A stretch of DNA of 64,000 nucleotides from Diphasiastrum complanatum (GCA_029204225.1 CM055092.1:23193005-23257004); one strand, 5' to 3'. Positions 22,455 through 33,100 are shown, counted from the stretch's first letter. Numbers and translations: made by a program. Notes: generated from the letters alone by a model not told the origin.

Positions 22455-22515
<61 letters not shown>
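22455..22515. repeat. (CT)n microsatellite, 61 bp
   Basis: Perfect CT run. In copy 2 it is 59478-59544 (67 bp), a length difference expected of replication slippage. Confidence 0.97.
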
Positions 22516-22518
<3 letters not shown>

Positions 22519-23124
22519 CTCTTAAAACTTTATTTTTAAAAAAAAGAACAAAAAATAAACTCCAAAATCTTTCAATATCTTCAAGCATACATCTATAGTT
22601 CAATGCTTTTCTCTCTTTCTCTCTCACAAATTACAAATCTAATAATATATTATTACGGAACTTAATCCTAAATAATACTAACAATTACAAGACCATTCTA
22701 AATCAATGCAAACACACACACACTCTCTCTATCTCTTTCTATCTTTCACACTCTCTATCTCTTCTCAAAACAAACAAACAAACACCAAACATCAAGTTCT
22801 GTCCAGCCTAGATCTTAGTAATTAGTAACAGCCCTTAATCTTTCAGCCTAGTTCTGTCCAAACTAGATCTTAGTTACTAATTACAGGTCTTTATTTTTCA
22901 CTCAAAGTATTTGGTTGAGGACCTTAAGTTGTCCTATCCAAAACAGCTTTATGTAGTACTTTATTATCTTTATTCCCCCACCTTTCCCCACAAAGAAAAA
23001 AACAACATGAAAAAAAAAACTGTTTTTCTTTCGTTCCGCCAATCTTTTTTCAAAAAATGTCATTCGTTCCGGAACCGTCGTTCCGTTCGCATTCCGGAAC
23101 CATGGTTCTGGAACTATGATGCTT
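22516..23124. repeat. Simple repeats, 55-bp dimer and GTTCCGGAAC palindromes
   Basis: No gene. CT- and CA-rich to about 22790. 22795-22904 is a 55-bp tandem dimer beginning agttctgtcca (starts 22795 and 22850). At 23067-23100 the palindromic word ttccggaac occurs twice, 25 bp apart; copy 2 keeps only one. A further ggttctggaac follows at 23104. Confidence 0.75.
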
Positions 23125-23220
23125 CTTAGGGTCGTATTCCGACGTGTCAAATTGCGACGGATTATGAAATTTTCAAAAATACGTCGGACGCCCACGTCGA
23201 AATCTGCGCGATATGTTATC
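23125..23220. repeat. CACTA subterminal motifs, other side (copy 1)
   Basis: Words attccgacgtgtc, aaattgcgacgg, acgtcggacgcccacgtcg and a following aatctgcgcgatatgttat resemble the array at 4091-4640 and its flank caaatcgcagcatgtgttgt. This suggests the second subterminal region of the CACTA family whose transposase lies at 25970-27365. Copy 2 equivalent: 60135-60230. Confidence 0.5.
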
Positions 23221-25263
23221 GTGCGGGAATCCGCATCCAAGAAAACTCATCATCCAATATTTTCATGCCAAAAAGCAAGGCATGCAGTGATTATCATTGA
23301 GCTCTCCAAATTTTCAAAACTCCTTGTGAGTCTTCGACTTGGGGTTGGTGTGGGCTTTGGACTCGTGCTATTGCCAAAGGCTATCAATCAATCATGCATG
23401 AACATCAGCCAGGTGCAGCTTTTGATGTGCGGCACTGGCCATCTCCCTGATTATTGTACCTAAACGGTGGGCTAATGCGAGGCAGCACCGGCAACGGCGG
23501 CTGAGCTTATCCGAGCACAGCCATGTGCCGAGAGGTGCATGTGACAGCTCAGAATTAGCTCCTCGAGCTCCGCGCTTTTGAGAAGTAGGATGGTAGCATA
23601 CTAGCATCCCTGGCACCTGCCAACTTTTCTTTTTTCTTTTTCTGTACTAGCGGGATCAGCAGTGCATATCCAGACCTGAGCTCACGCCTCACCTTCACAA
23701 TGGCTTCACATGATGGCAAGCAACAACACCATCGTTGCAACTTTGCCAGGACTGTGATTTGACATGCGTCCTTAAGTGACCCCTCGTGCAATCCATTTAT
23801 TTCCACGAAACATAAGATGATATAAAATGAATCAATGCGATGAATTATAACAAATTAATAGCTACTCATGATGTTACGTGTAAATTGAAATACTTCAGGT
23901 TATCTAGGTACTATTACCTATGCCTCTCTTAATTTACAGTCTCATAATTGATGAATATTTCAACGCCCAAGGCGCACTCGCAGTCTGTAGATGCATAGAT
24001 TGACCCAATATTGAATATCAGATCACAATTGTACACACTCTTGAGAATCACTCAAACGGTCTGAAACCCAACTAAACAAAATGGCTATTTTCTATAGTTT
24101 ATCTTTATTACATTACTGTGTGTGATCGTAGTCCCCCATTTTCTAAGAATGTACAGATGCGAAGTTGGGTAATGGGTTTAATTCTTTCTTTCAAAATTTT
24201 AAAGTTTTCAGCATTGCTATCCCACAGTGTACGACGTCCTTCCATATAGAATTGCATTCCGTGCTATAAAAACAATTAATGAACTATTTTGGACCTCAAA
24301 CTTCAGAGCTACGTTTTCTCTTTCAACTTTCTAGTCAAATAAGTCAAAGGTCAAGGTTTAGCTCTCAACTTTCTAGTGCTCCAGGAAATGGTGAAGACTC
24401 AATAATATAATACTGAGCTAGAAAGTGAAGAGTCAAGACTTATACTTACTAGAAGGGTAATTCGATAAGTTACAATTAAACATGGCCAAATCACCATCAA
24501 ACTTATTTTGAAAAACCATTTTTTCACATAAAATATCATAAAATTTAGATTAATACTCATAGTTAATGTGAATATTGTTATGAAAATTTTTAAGGGACAT
24601 TCCCTACATTAGATTAAGTTATTGTAAAAACCTAGCCAAAATTTAGTAGTTCATTTTCAAGGCATTTGATGGCATACCTGTTCTCCTATATTTGTGTTTA
24701 CTTGGCAAGGCCAATCATAAATTTAGACATTATGCCCATAAATGATACATGTCTGAAAAGTATTCAACAAATACCAACCCGTATATGATACGTCTCTAAA
24801 ACGTATTCAACAAATAACATTGTCTTTTACGATTTCTATGTTGGGTCAAAGCTCAAGTGTTGTTACTATACTTTTTTTGCCTTTGCCCTTGCACCACAAC
24901 GCCTGGGCAAGGGCCTCTAAAAGCAAAAAGCCTTTTTCTACATGCCTTTATTAATGTTACATCTCTCTATGGATGCAACTAAGGTATACCCTTTGACAAC
25001 ATGGCTAATAATAGCACAATATATGTTAGAATTACAAGTTAAATTTAATGTAGTTATATAGTTGAGTTCATGATATGAGTAACATGTACTAGTACAACAT
25101 TTTGGAACCTTTCCAGAGGGAGATTCCAAGGTGTTCTCAAAGAAAAAAATCAAAAAAATAAAGGGCTTCCATCGGTATCTACCCCATTATGTGTGTCAAA
25201 ATCATCACCTCAGAATATACAATGGCACTCATGGTTTGTCAATTAGAATAAAAGTAGACTAAT
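23221..25263. other. Long non-coding stretch, probably CACTA 3' arm
   Basis: No gene recognised on either strand. 23311-23681 is present here but absent from copy 2 (junction 60313/60314). A short hairpin (tgcccttgc ... gcaagggc) lies at about 24883-24917. Otherwise AT-rich without repeats that I can name. Confidence 0.4.
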
Positions 25264-25690
25264 GTGTCTTTGTACTATGGGTTTGGTCAGGCGACTAGGA
25301 CCAATTGCACACGTGACAACGTAGTCGACAAGACACGCATCCCATCAGCAGCAACCCGGGCCATGCATGGATTGCCACAAGAAAGGTACTTATGTACAGT
25401 GTTTCTAGTTTTTGAAATACAATTTTCGTATGTGGAGCTTGGGGCTTTTTGAGAGTTCGTCTATTTGTGATCCTATTTGAAGAAAAAATTAGCTTGGTAT
25501 CAGAGCCTGATAGGGTTTGAGCATAGAGCAGAGTTGTCGTTGAAGAGAGCTTTGGGAGTACGGTTTTCTGAGAGTTCAGGATTTACGATAGTTAGAAAGT
25601 GAGAAGCCAGTGCACTGATTTAGGCATATAGAGGCTTTTAGAACTCAGTAGTGGCTGTTGTAGCATGTGCATAGCATCAAAAAAGGTTTA
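25264..25690 (+). mobile_element. LTR 3' part, PBS and leader of an LTR retrotransposon (copy 1)
   Basis: TGGTATCAGAGCC at 25495-25507 matches the initiator tRNA-Met primer site, and the preceding AT-rich sequence would be the end of a 5' LTR. About 180 bp of leader-like sequence follows, and then the CACTA sequence resumes. It is therefore a truncated insertion in the CACTA arm. Copy 2 equivalent: about 61912-62340, with PBS at 62143-62155. Confidence 0.55.
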
Positions 25691-25972
25691 ATGGTTGAAA
25701 TTTACAAAAGTTTTTTTAGTCAATCTTGTGGAAGGACCAAGCAAGGGTGAGTTTCCAAGTCTTAAAAATTCAAATAATGAAAAGTTCAAACTATTATTAT
25801 TCAAGACACTTAATGCTTATCCAGAAATGTGTCAATTTTCTCTTTTAATTGAGGTGAAAGTCTCTTTTAGACACCACTTTCCTTGTGGTACTTCACCCTT
25901 AACATTTTCATCTTCTTCTTCACACCACATTTTTGGACTTGCAGGATGCAATTGTGACATTATTTTGGTGAT
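25691..25972. other. CACTA-derived, small plus-strand ORF without known family
   Basis: The plus-strand frame 25695-25976 (93 codons, duplicated at 62315-62626) has no motif I recognise. On the minus strand this segment lies just downstream of the transposase frame, so it is more likely transposase 3' sequence. Confidence 0.3.
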
Positions 25973-27365
25973 TTAAAACAAAGATTCCTGTACAAGCCAA
26001 CTTTTTGCAATGCTACCTTCTGGCCTTGTCTTTTGTCTCACAAAGCCCTTCAAAACTTTCATAAAGTGCTCAAGGTAGAACATCCATCTCGTGTGCACAG
26101 GTCCTACAATTGATACTTCTTCAACCAAATGCACTAGAAGATGAACTTGTATATCCAAAAAGGAAGCTGGAAAATCTCTTTTCAACAAACATACCATTTC
26201 AGTCATTTGGATCTTCATGGAATCCAATTCACTATTTTTTATTTCTTTTCAGGAAATCCACTTGCAAGATTGATAGTACATTAGGTAGTTTAAAACATAA
26301 AAATATTAAAATAACACATTTATACAAATGTCTAAAAAATTATACAAACCTAATCATCGATGATAAATTGTAAAGTGTATTTTGTACATCATCGTTGAAG
26401 AGACCTCAAATAGAAAGTGGAAGTACAAATTGCAACATCTTATGCCCATCATACGATTTCAATCCACTTAATTTACCATCTTTGGTAAATGATTAGCATA
26501 AAGAATGTGCATAGCCTGTTGGAATTCTCATTTGTTTTATAACATGTTTGATATATGAGAGTTGCTCTTTTATAAGAATCCACGGTATGCTAGGTAGAAT
26601 CTCATCTCCACCTTCGGTGTATTGAATCCATAGGGTCTTTTCACATCGGCCGCTTGTAGATCTTTACGAGCTGTGAAGTTGTCTTTTATGCCAATGATGT
26701 GGTTCCATAAGGATTCACCGACGTTTTTGAATATGTGCATAGGATCCAATAGATGGTTTATCAATAAATTCCTCCAATAGGGTAATTTATGAAAAATAGA
26801 CAACCGTTTCATATCATCAATGGATTTATTCCATGAAGAATTAACGTCGTGATATTTAAGCCATTCACCATGCCATTCCGCTACTCCCATGTGTGGGCGT
26901 GGTGGCGTAGTTAGAGGATTATCTCATCGCCCTCAAAAACATCGCCAATTTAACCTTCAAAAAGGATGATCAAGCAACAAGTATTTGCGATGATTTTCGT
27001 ACACCACTATTTTCAACATTTTTGTGCTACATCGACCCTCCAAAAGTGGTCCACAAATATAACATGCATTGTAACCCGATGTGGTTAAACCTGCATAGTT
27101 CATAAACCAAATTAAACATAAGCTTAGTTAAATATACTCAAACGTTAAACCCTAAAACGGATTAGATTCATTATATAGATACCTGAACATTCGCTTAAAC
27201 CGGGGTAGTCATGCATCGTCCACATTAGAATTCCATGAACAGTGAAGTTTCGTTGTTGTAAAGGTCTCGAGATGTCGTAAGCGTGAATACCATTCCAAAG
27301 AATGCACAATTCATCGACCAAAGGTGCAAGATACACATCCATGTTCTTAGCCTTGTACTTTTTTG
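25973..27365 (-). pseudogene. CACTA TNP2 transposase, C-terminal half (copy 1)
   Basis: Minus strand. MDVYLAPLVDELCILW and WTMHDYPGLSECSG (27342-27145) belong to the transposase middle. GEWLKYHD, KLPYWRNLLINHLLDPMHIF and WNHIIGIKDNFTARKDLQA (26890-26570) follow. Then LKRDFPASFLDIQVHLLVHL, EEVSIVGPVHTRWMF and FMKVLKGFVRQKTRPEGSIA (26227-25973) match the DUF4218 region found after the TNP2 catalytic domain. Gaps 26228-26569 and 26891-27144 may be introns or decay. The gene is cut at 27365, where the N-terminal part present in copy 0 is missing. Confidence 0.87.
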
Positions 27366-27990
27366 CCTTTAGGTAATCCTACGAGGCATTAGTCGATAAA
27401 CTGAAGAGCGAGGGTCATCCTCCACTTGTAAATTTCTTTGAAACTTTATATTGTGTATTTTTCATATATTATTGTTGTAAAACACGTACGTTTTCACTCT
27501 TAACCATTAGTATAATCAATCATTAAATACTAATGTGTTTTGTTTGCCTGTTTTCATGTAGAGCGGACGTCATGACGACAACGAGTAGATTAGGTTTTTC
27601 ATATACATTTTAGTTCATCTTGTAAGTTAGAGAGTCTGTGAAAGCAGCAATTTTGTGCTACATTGATTGACACTTTCAATATATTTATTATTGCAATTGA
27701 TCACAAAATTGTTATTGGTTTTGTATGTTGGATTCCGAAATATGAGCAATGTCGTAATCCAAAATGTGCAATGTCGTAACTAACCAAAAATTGCGAAACT
27801 TTGTGCAATGTCGGATTTTTAAAAAGTAATACGATAAGATATTGCAATTCATAATGTGAATTAAGTAATGTAAGTATAGAAAGTACCTTATGCTTGTCTC
27901 GAGGAACTAAATCTTTGCATATTCTTAGAGGTTTACAGATCAAAAGGTCTTGCTTACGACATAAGAATTTCACCAATTCTATTGTGAGTC
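27366..27990 (+). mobile_element. Older, diverged CACTA right arm
   Basis: Immediately after the junction the plus strand reads a relative of the second ORF at 3370-3590 (ALVDKLKSEGHPP-type block, then a tail ggacgtcatgacgac and a shared cgagtagattaggttt), followed by the related AT-rich tail. It is clearly more diverged from 3370-3960 than the near-identical 1-708 / 26658-27365 pair. Two CACTA elements of different age are therefore fused at 27365. Confidence 0.6.
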
Positions 27991-28252
27991 ACAAAGCCTC
28001 AAATGCAGATCGAGATTAGAGTTAGCTTGATTGCTTTCAAATCTTTGCATGGGAAACTCTTCGACATAACCCTATTCATTGCTATTTTTCTAAAAGATCA
28101 TCCACTCCACACACTCAAGATTGTACATGCTTTTGCATTACAAATGTGCCACCTTCAATAGGCACATGTGACCTAAGCCATCATGTGAAAGCTCGAGATG
28201 AGAAAGTATTTGATTTTAAAAACTGAAAAACAATGTTGCCAAATTGCTCTAT
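27991..28252. other. Non-coding spacer
   Basis: No gene seen. Joins the CACTA arm to the eIF4E fragment. Confidence 0.35.
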
Positions 28253-28495
28253 TTATGCCTGAAGAACATGCATGCCACCATACCGCCAAAAATCCTCAAC
28301 CGTGGAAAAGGTGTAAACACGGCGCAGCGAGCTGCCCCAAGCGCTGCCCCTGGATTTAGGGTCTGGTTTGTCAAACCATAACGTCCACGCATTCTCCAAA
28401 GGATGCGTCTTGCTCTTGCTCACATCTAACTCTGTACCACTGTCCTCCTGCGGTGGCTGCTGCTGCTCTTCTTGCCCTTTAGTTCCCTCTTGCAT
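28253..28495 (-). pseudogene. eIF4E (cap-binding translation factor) first-exon fragment
   Basis: The minus strand from an ATG at 28495 reads [15 protein letters not shown], then [37 protein letters not shown]. This matches the N-terminal half of plant eIF4E ([23 protein letters not shown]), including the tryptophans that precede and enter the cap-binding pocket. Similarity stops right after EDFW; the next bases cg/gtatggt could be a splice donor or a break point. The frame ends 13 residues later. No further exons (WEDP..ANGGKW) are seen nearby on the minus strand. The open frame extends upstream to 28519 without another ATG. eIF4E binds mRNA caps in the cytoplasm; this copy cannot. Confidence 0.8.
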
Positions 28496-28960
28496 TAGTA
28501 CCACCACAGGTGCAAGCACTACAGATCTCTCCTATTAGAGAGAGAGAGATTAGCAAACCCAAATGAGTGAGTGAGTGAGAGAGAGACGATCAAGTGGCTT
28601 GGGTGTGTTTCTGTTTCAACGCATGTCTTAAAGAGATTTCCAGATAACGAATACAGCAATGATGATAAAACTGTGAGGGCAGGGAGCGGTGGAGTGCACG
28701 AGCGGTGGATGGAGAGATGGAGGGAAGGAGGAGGGTGAGGGAGCGATGGAGGCCAGCGGGAGGGATGGAGGGAGAGGGAGCCATGGAGGGTGAGGGAAAA
28801 GGAGGGATGGATGCATGCATGCGGAGGAGGGCCACGCATCGTGTTCCCCATATATGCATCCCCTTCTCATCATTTTTTGTGAAAAAAGTGTGTATGCATG
28901 GGTGAGGGGAGAGGATGCATGAGTCCCTCACCCAAGAACAAAACTGTAAGAACAAAACTG
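28496..28960. repeat. Polypurine/polypyrimidine tract upstream of the eIF4E fragment
   Basis: The plus strand is rich in ggagggagaggg-type words, especially 28676-28840; the minus strand is CT-rich like a plant 5' UTR or promoter. This fits captured 5' flanking sequence of the eIF4E gene. Proline/serine-rich ORFs through it are compositional. Confidence 0.5.
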
Positions 28961-28976
28961 TACGTAAGTTTAAAAA

Positions 28977-29045
28977 TCTATATATATATATAGATATATA
29001 TATATATATAGAGAGAGAGATCTATAAATATATAAATATATTTTA
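28977..29045. repeat. (TA)n-rich microsatellite
   Basis: Runs of tatatata interrupted by gata and agagagaga. Confidence 0.85.
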
Positions 29046-29070
29046 GTGTCACATTCTTGACTATGTACGG

Positions 29071-29112
29071 GTAAGAGGATGCACTCATGGTAGCATGAGT
29101 GCATCCTATTAC
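29071..29112. repeat. Near-perfect 19-bp hairpin
   Basis: Arms gtaagaggatgcactcatg and catgagtgcatcctattac (one mismatch) around a 4-base loop gtag. Too small for a MITE by itself; may be the remnant of one, or a structured RNA if transcribed. Confidence 0.75.
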
Positions 29113-29311
29113 TGTATGTACTTTTTCAAAAAACTAACTAAAATTCTTAGATGCATGCATGGGGAGGAGGATGTATGCATCACGAAAATGCATACACATT
29201 TAGCTCCGACCTAGATTTGCTCCATCGCTATTAATAGTAGCAGCTCCTTTTGGCTCCATCGCTACCACCAGTAGCAGCTCTTTTTTCTCTCTTTTCACTT
29301 TGTGTTTGCAC

Positions 29312-29754
29312 CTCTACCAAGAATAGTGAGAGAGGGGTGATAGCAGGTGCCGTTGCAGCTGCGATTGAGCATTTTCTCGAGGCTGATAAGCTGGATGGAG
29401 CAGAAACTCTTGCCACATTGGAATTGCTCTGTAAAACACTTGCGGGCCGCATAGCAATGGGTGGACATTCTCTATTTGTTCCTGCATTGGTGAGAATGGT
29501 CCTAAGGGTTTCAGATCAAGCAACAGAGTGCGCAATAGGCACGCTTTTAGCATTTTGTAGCTCCTCACAGACTGTTCAAGAGACTGTTGTTAAAGCTGGT
29601 GTCTTCACTCATATGCTGCTACTCATCCAGAGTGACTGCACAGAAAGAGCCAAATGAAAAAACAAGGAATTTCCAAAGCTTCTGAGAGTTGATGCAAGAA
29701 CATGCTCAAATGGAGGAGAGATTGCTAAAGGTAATGCTTTCTTAGAGCGTCTTA
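29312..29754 (+). pseudogene. U-box E3 ubiquitin ligase, C-terminal ARM-repeat fragment
   Basis: The plus strand reads AIEHFLEADKLDGAETLATL, ELLCKTLAGRIAMGGHSLF, VPALVRMVLRVSDQATECAI and VKAGVFTHMLLLIQSDCTER. This is the ARM-repeat end of plant U-box proteins of the PUB25/26 type (pattern GHSLFVPALV..RVSD.ATE, then LLLIQSDCTERAK). The frame is stopped by TGA at 29655-29657, directly after ERAK. Beyond it KNKEFPKLLR can still be read, so the stop is a degenerative mutation rather than the natural end. The U-box and the first ARM repeats are absent. An intact protein would attach ubiquitin to defence regulators; this is a broken fragment, 0.8 kb from the eIF4E piece. Confidence 0.78.
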
Positions 29755-30650
29755 TGTTGAGAGTTTAGCTAATAGTTTTCTACTTGTGCTCTTTTAATCA
29801 TGTTTTAACATCTATGAAGGGCATCTGAATCGTCTCACTTTTATGTTTTGTAGCTAACAAAAGTTTCTAATATGAAGTTGGCTACTCTCGTTGAGACTTT
29901 GCTTACTAAATATTTGCAGAGTGATATTACGTAGCACATAATGTCATTAATAGCACTAGGCCTCACGCTTTATACGATCAAATAGTCTTGGTGTGCGTTA
30001 GCCCAAATCTTGCAAGAAATGACCGTTCGGTTTTAGATTGAGTGTGAGGACCACACTACTTAGCACATTACAATGAGACCTCATTTGACACCAACAATAT
30101 GACTAGAAATTAAGGAGCTCCTGGAATCCAAAAATAGGAAGCCTTTTTCCATGAAAACTAAAACTTCGATTCTCCATAGATGTTTGTGGGCCAACATTTG
30201 CATCCGGGTTTAATCTCCATGATGACATCTATTTTGAAATTTTTTTGACACGTTCTGCGCACTATGCTCTAGAACGAACTATTCAGAATGCACAATACAT
30301 TCCTGTCATGCTCCAAAAACAAAGTGATCCCAAATCTATACTCAAGTGGGAGGAGCAAGCAGGCCGGATTTTCTCTACTCTCAACCCTGTTCCGGAGGTC
30401 CTCATTTCCACGTAGGTTGAATTGATTGTCCAGTGGTCCTACTTTGCCCAAATTTTCAATTTTATCTTTCAGGTATGTATATCTAGTAATTTATTGTCTA
30501 TAGTATATTATTACTATAGCAAATATTACACCTGCGATTATCTTACAAACAAGAACTTTGCGGTTTCATAAGTATGTTTCGGGTCTAAGAGGACGTTGCG
30601 GTTTCGTGATTACATTACGGTTCTATGGGGACGTTGCAGTTTACGTATTA
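29755..30650. other. Non-coding spacer
   Basis: No gene recognised. A minus-strand frame 30451-30269 (60 codons) has no motif. Near 30555-30650 the word gttgcggttt/gttgcagttt recurs, without clear periodicity. Confidence 0.4.
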
Positions 30651-30789
30651 TGGAAGGAGCTGGGCAGAGGCCATTCTGCCCGGTTAGGATTTCCAGAATT
30701 CTTTTAGGCTCGGCAAAAAAAAATGCCCGAGCCTAAAAAAATTCTGGAAATCCTAACCGAGCAGAATGGCCTCTGCCCGTCTCCTTCCA
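30651..30789. repeat. Long hairpin, arms about 65 bp
   Basis: The left arm 30651-30715 and right arm 30724-30789 are reverse complements with four mismatches and one indel, separated by a run of A. Shared core words are gggcagaggccattctgc and ggttaggatttccagaat. The shape matches a fold-back element or a young small-RNA precursor. Confidence 0.85.
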
Positions 30790-30794
30790 TTGTG

Positions 30795-31009
30795 TAATGG
30801 ATTTTTGGACGCTTTTGAAACCAATCCTTAGCTGCCACATGGCAGGTGCAAGCAAAATCAGCACTAGAAAAATTTGAGACCAATCCAATGCTGCCACGTG
30901 GCAAATGGCAGGCATAATCTGCACTAAATTTTTTTTTTAAAAAACAGGTGACTATTCTGCTTTTTAATTTGTTAAAAAATGGGCAGAATAGTCACCAAAA
31001 ATCCATTAC
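30795..31009. mobile_element. MITE-like element, 215 bp
   Basis: Perfect 14-bp terminal inverted repeats taatggatttttgg and ccaaaaatccatta. If TA is the target duplication it is Stowaway-like. Inside are a hairpin (ggtgactattctgc / gcagaatagtcacc, about 30949-30995) and a degenerate direct repeat around ctgccacatggcag and ctgccacgtggca. Alternatively 30651-31005 is one composite element flanked by imperfect 9-bp repeats (ttacgtatt, ttacgaata). Confidence 0.55.
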
Positions 31010-31503
31010 GAATACGTTGCGGGTTGTCCATATGTGGAGGTTTAGAAAGCGTATTATGACGGGAGTTTAGGTAATCAGATTACGAATAGGGTTCGACGAG
31101 TAGATTGCAGTTTTTATAATGTATTGTTATGACTCAATGTTGTGATTCAATTAGTGGGCGTCATATTGCATTGAAGAGAGTCGCCGGGTTGTAACCAATA
31201 TGGGTATGACGAGCCAGATTCTGGTAGTGTTAATAACCATAAAGATAATATCTAAATGACTCATAAATAATTGAGTTAAGTGGATGGTGACATACTCATA
31301 GCGACGTGTCATCTTTTGGTAAGGGGGTGTTAAACTTGTTGGTGTTCCGAAGCATTGGAATACTTTTAAGCGGTTGGAATACTCTTCCTTTCTGCTTCTG
31401 AGCTCTTACCTTGTGAAGCGCTGCAAGTATTTTCCCACAACATATTCGCAGCAAGAACACCAGCAAGAACTCTAGGTTTACCAAGCGGAAAAAGTTCGAA
31501 GCA
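31010..31503. other. Non-coding spacer
   Basis: No gene. Probably includes the untranslated leader of the gypsy element that starts near 31504; no PBS was recognised. Confidence 0.35.
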
Positions 31504-33100
31504 TGTAAATTCAGGAATATTTGAAAGAATTGTGGTTGGATCATCTCCAACATTTCAATCCTAACAGGATTGTGGAGACAGCAGCGATAGAATTTCTTGA
31601 TAATATAAGGAAGGAGTCAGATGAGCAGGGCATCATGCAAGTACGACATGTGAGCATTCTAATCACAGAACAACTATTTTCTAATATGATAGGGTTGCCA
31701 ATTAATTTTGACATACTAAATGTGCCTTCAGTACACATGGCTGATTTCCTTCCTATAGACGCCTTCAATGAGGAGCAGGGTTATAAGTTACCATCGACCC
31801 TCAGGGCTTTAAGAAGATGGATGAATCAGGTAATTTTTCGACGACAAACGGATCAGTATATTTCAGTTTAGAATTTTAGGTTGATACAAGCTGCATTGCA
31901 CGACGTACCAATTCCATGGGGCAAAATCGCATATTCACAATTCAAGAAGTGTTTGGATAGCGCGAAGAAATACACTGAATGGGGGTCACACATTACTAAG
32001 ATTTGCGAAGCTTACGGGGTTTTGACGGATCAAGAATTGGGACTATTTCAGCCCAATCTAGTTCACAAAAGGCCTAAGCAGTATTGTGTCAGTACCGAAC
32101 TTACTTGGGGACGAAGTTGAGGTGCAATCAGACTCCTTTAGTCCGCCCACACAACAAGACACAACATGAGTTGAGAATCTGATCGGAGATTCGACGATGA
32201 TGCAATAGCAGGATAATGCAGGGTTTACAGACAGTCGCAAGATGTTACCACGGTAGCCATTTTCTTGCCCGGACACCACGGAATCGACCAAGGATGTAGG
32301 AATGGACGACCACAACATGGATTATGCTAATGACGAACACATCAAGAAATTCTTACAGACAGCCAAGAATTTTTCACCGGCACTACAACACGGTATAGAG
32401 TTTATCTGGCAATATCAGCATTTGCAGAACCAGGCAGCATACTAGCACGGAGTATATGTGCAACAAGCTGATAGATTGAAGATTGTAGAGGAAGAAGCAC
32501 CTAGGATATGCCAATATCAAATGCAAATAAATGAGCTCACAACGTAGTTGAAGAGTGTACAGGAGTAGCTATGCCAAAAGACCAAAGATAACAATGTGCT
32601 TCGAGAACAAAATGCACATTACTTTGACCAGATTACTCAATTACAGAAGGAGCTCTATATAGTGCAGACTGCTAAAGAGATTGTTGAGTATGAACGAGAA
32701 TTGTTGAATGCCCAAATCTCGAAAATCACTGCAGAAGGGCCAGTACGTGTTGATAATGCGAGGCTAAAGGAATGGGCCAAAACAATCTTACGCACGAGGG
32801 TAGCCGACAAGCTGGAGCTGCTTATGGAGGAAGAATGCTTTTTGAGAGATGAGAATATCCAGTTACATGCCTATGAGAATATTCTTGAAGGAAACTTACA
32901 CGCCTATCACCACTGAATGGCTGAACAAAATGGTGTTGACAAAGCAAACACTGCGATCGGTATCAGACATCATAGATGACAATCAGAATCTTTTACTCAA
33001 GCCATTTGTTATAGATTGGCCACCCCCCCCACCAAAATCCAGGGTTTTGTCATCACCATCTATGATGATGAGATACAAACTGATTGCGATCGATTCATAG
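31504..33100 (+). pseudogene. Gypsy gag
   Basis: Blocks: ELWLDHLQHFNPNR, EQLFSNMIGLPINFDILNVP and FLPIDAFNEEQGYKLP (31521-31800); a second block 31881-32120; then a coiled-coil-like stretch (QITQLQKELYIVQTAKEIVE, 32596-32916) and WLNKMVLTKQTLRSVSDIID (32890-32985). Stops separate the blocks. Gag would build the intracellular particle. Confidence 0.7.

Larger units (their letters stand above)
9489..27365. repeat. Segmental duplication, copy 1
   Basis: This 17.9 kb block is repeated in direct orientation at 38364-64000, with about 1-2% mismatches by eye. Shared features include the copia element with TSD AAATT, the gypsy debris, the dead copia pol with YVDN, both (TC)n tracts and the CACTA transposase tail. 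Relative to copy 2 it lacks 1,711 bp at 17280/17281 and 34 bp near 19108, and it keeps 107 bp (13326-13432) and 371 bp (23311-23681) that copy 2 lacks. Confidence 0.92.

Noticed and set aside
22902-23240. 112-codon minus-strand ORF and its plus-strand partners
   Set aside because: Spans CACTA subterminal repeats and poly(A) runs; interrupted in copy 2; no motif.
23392-23616. 74-codon minus-strand ORF with several cysteines
   Set aside because: No family match, lies in the 371-bp segment absent from copy 2, and composition is not distinctive.
28590-28955. Overlapping 80-120 codon ORFs rich in Pro/Ser/His, and their complement rich in Gly/Glu/Arg
   Set aside because: Produced by a polypurine tract; all frames are open and none resembles a known protein.
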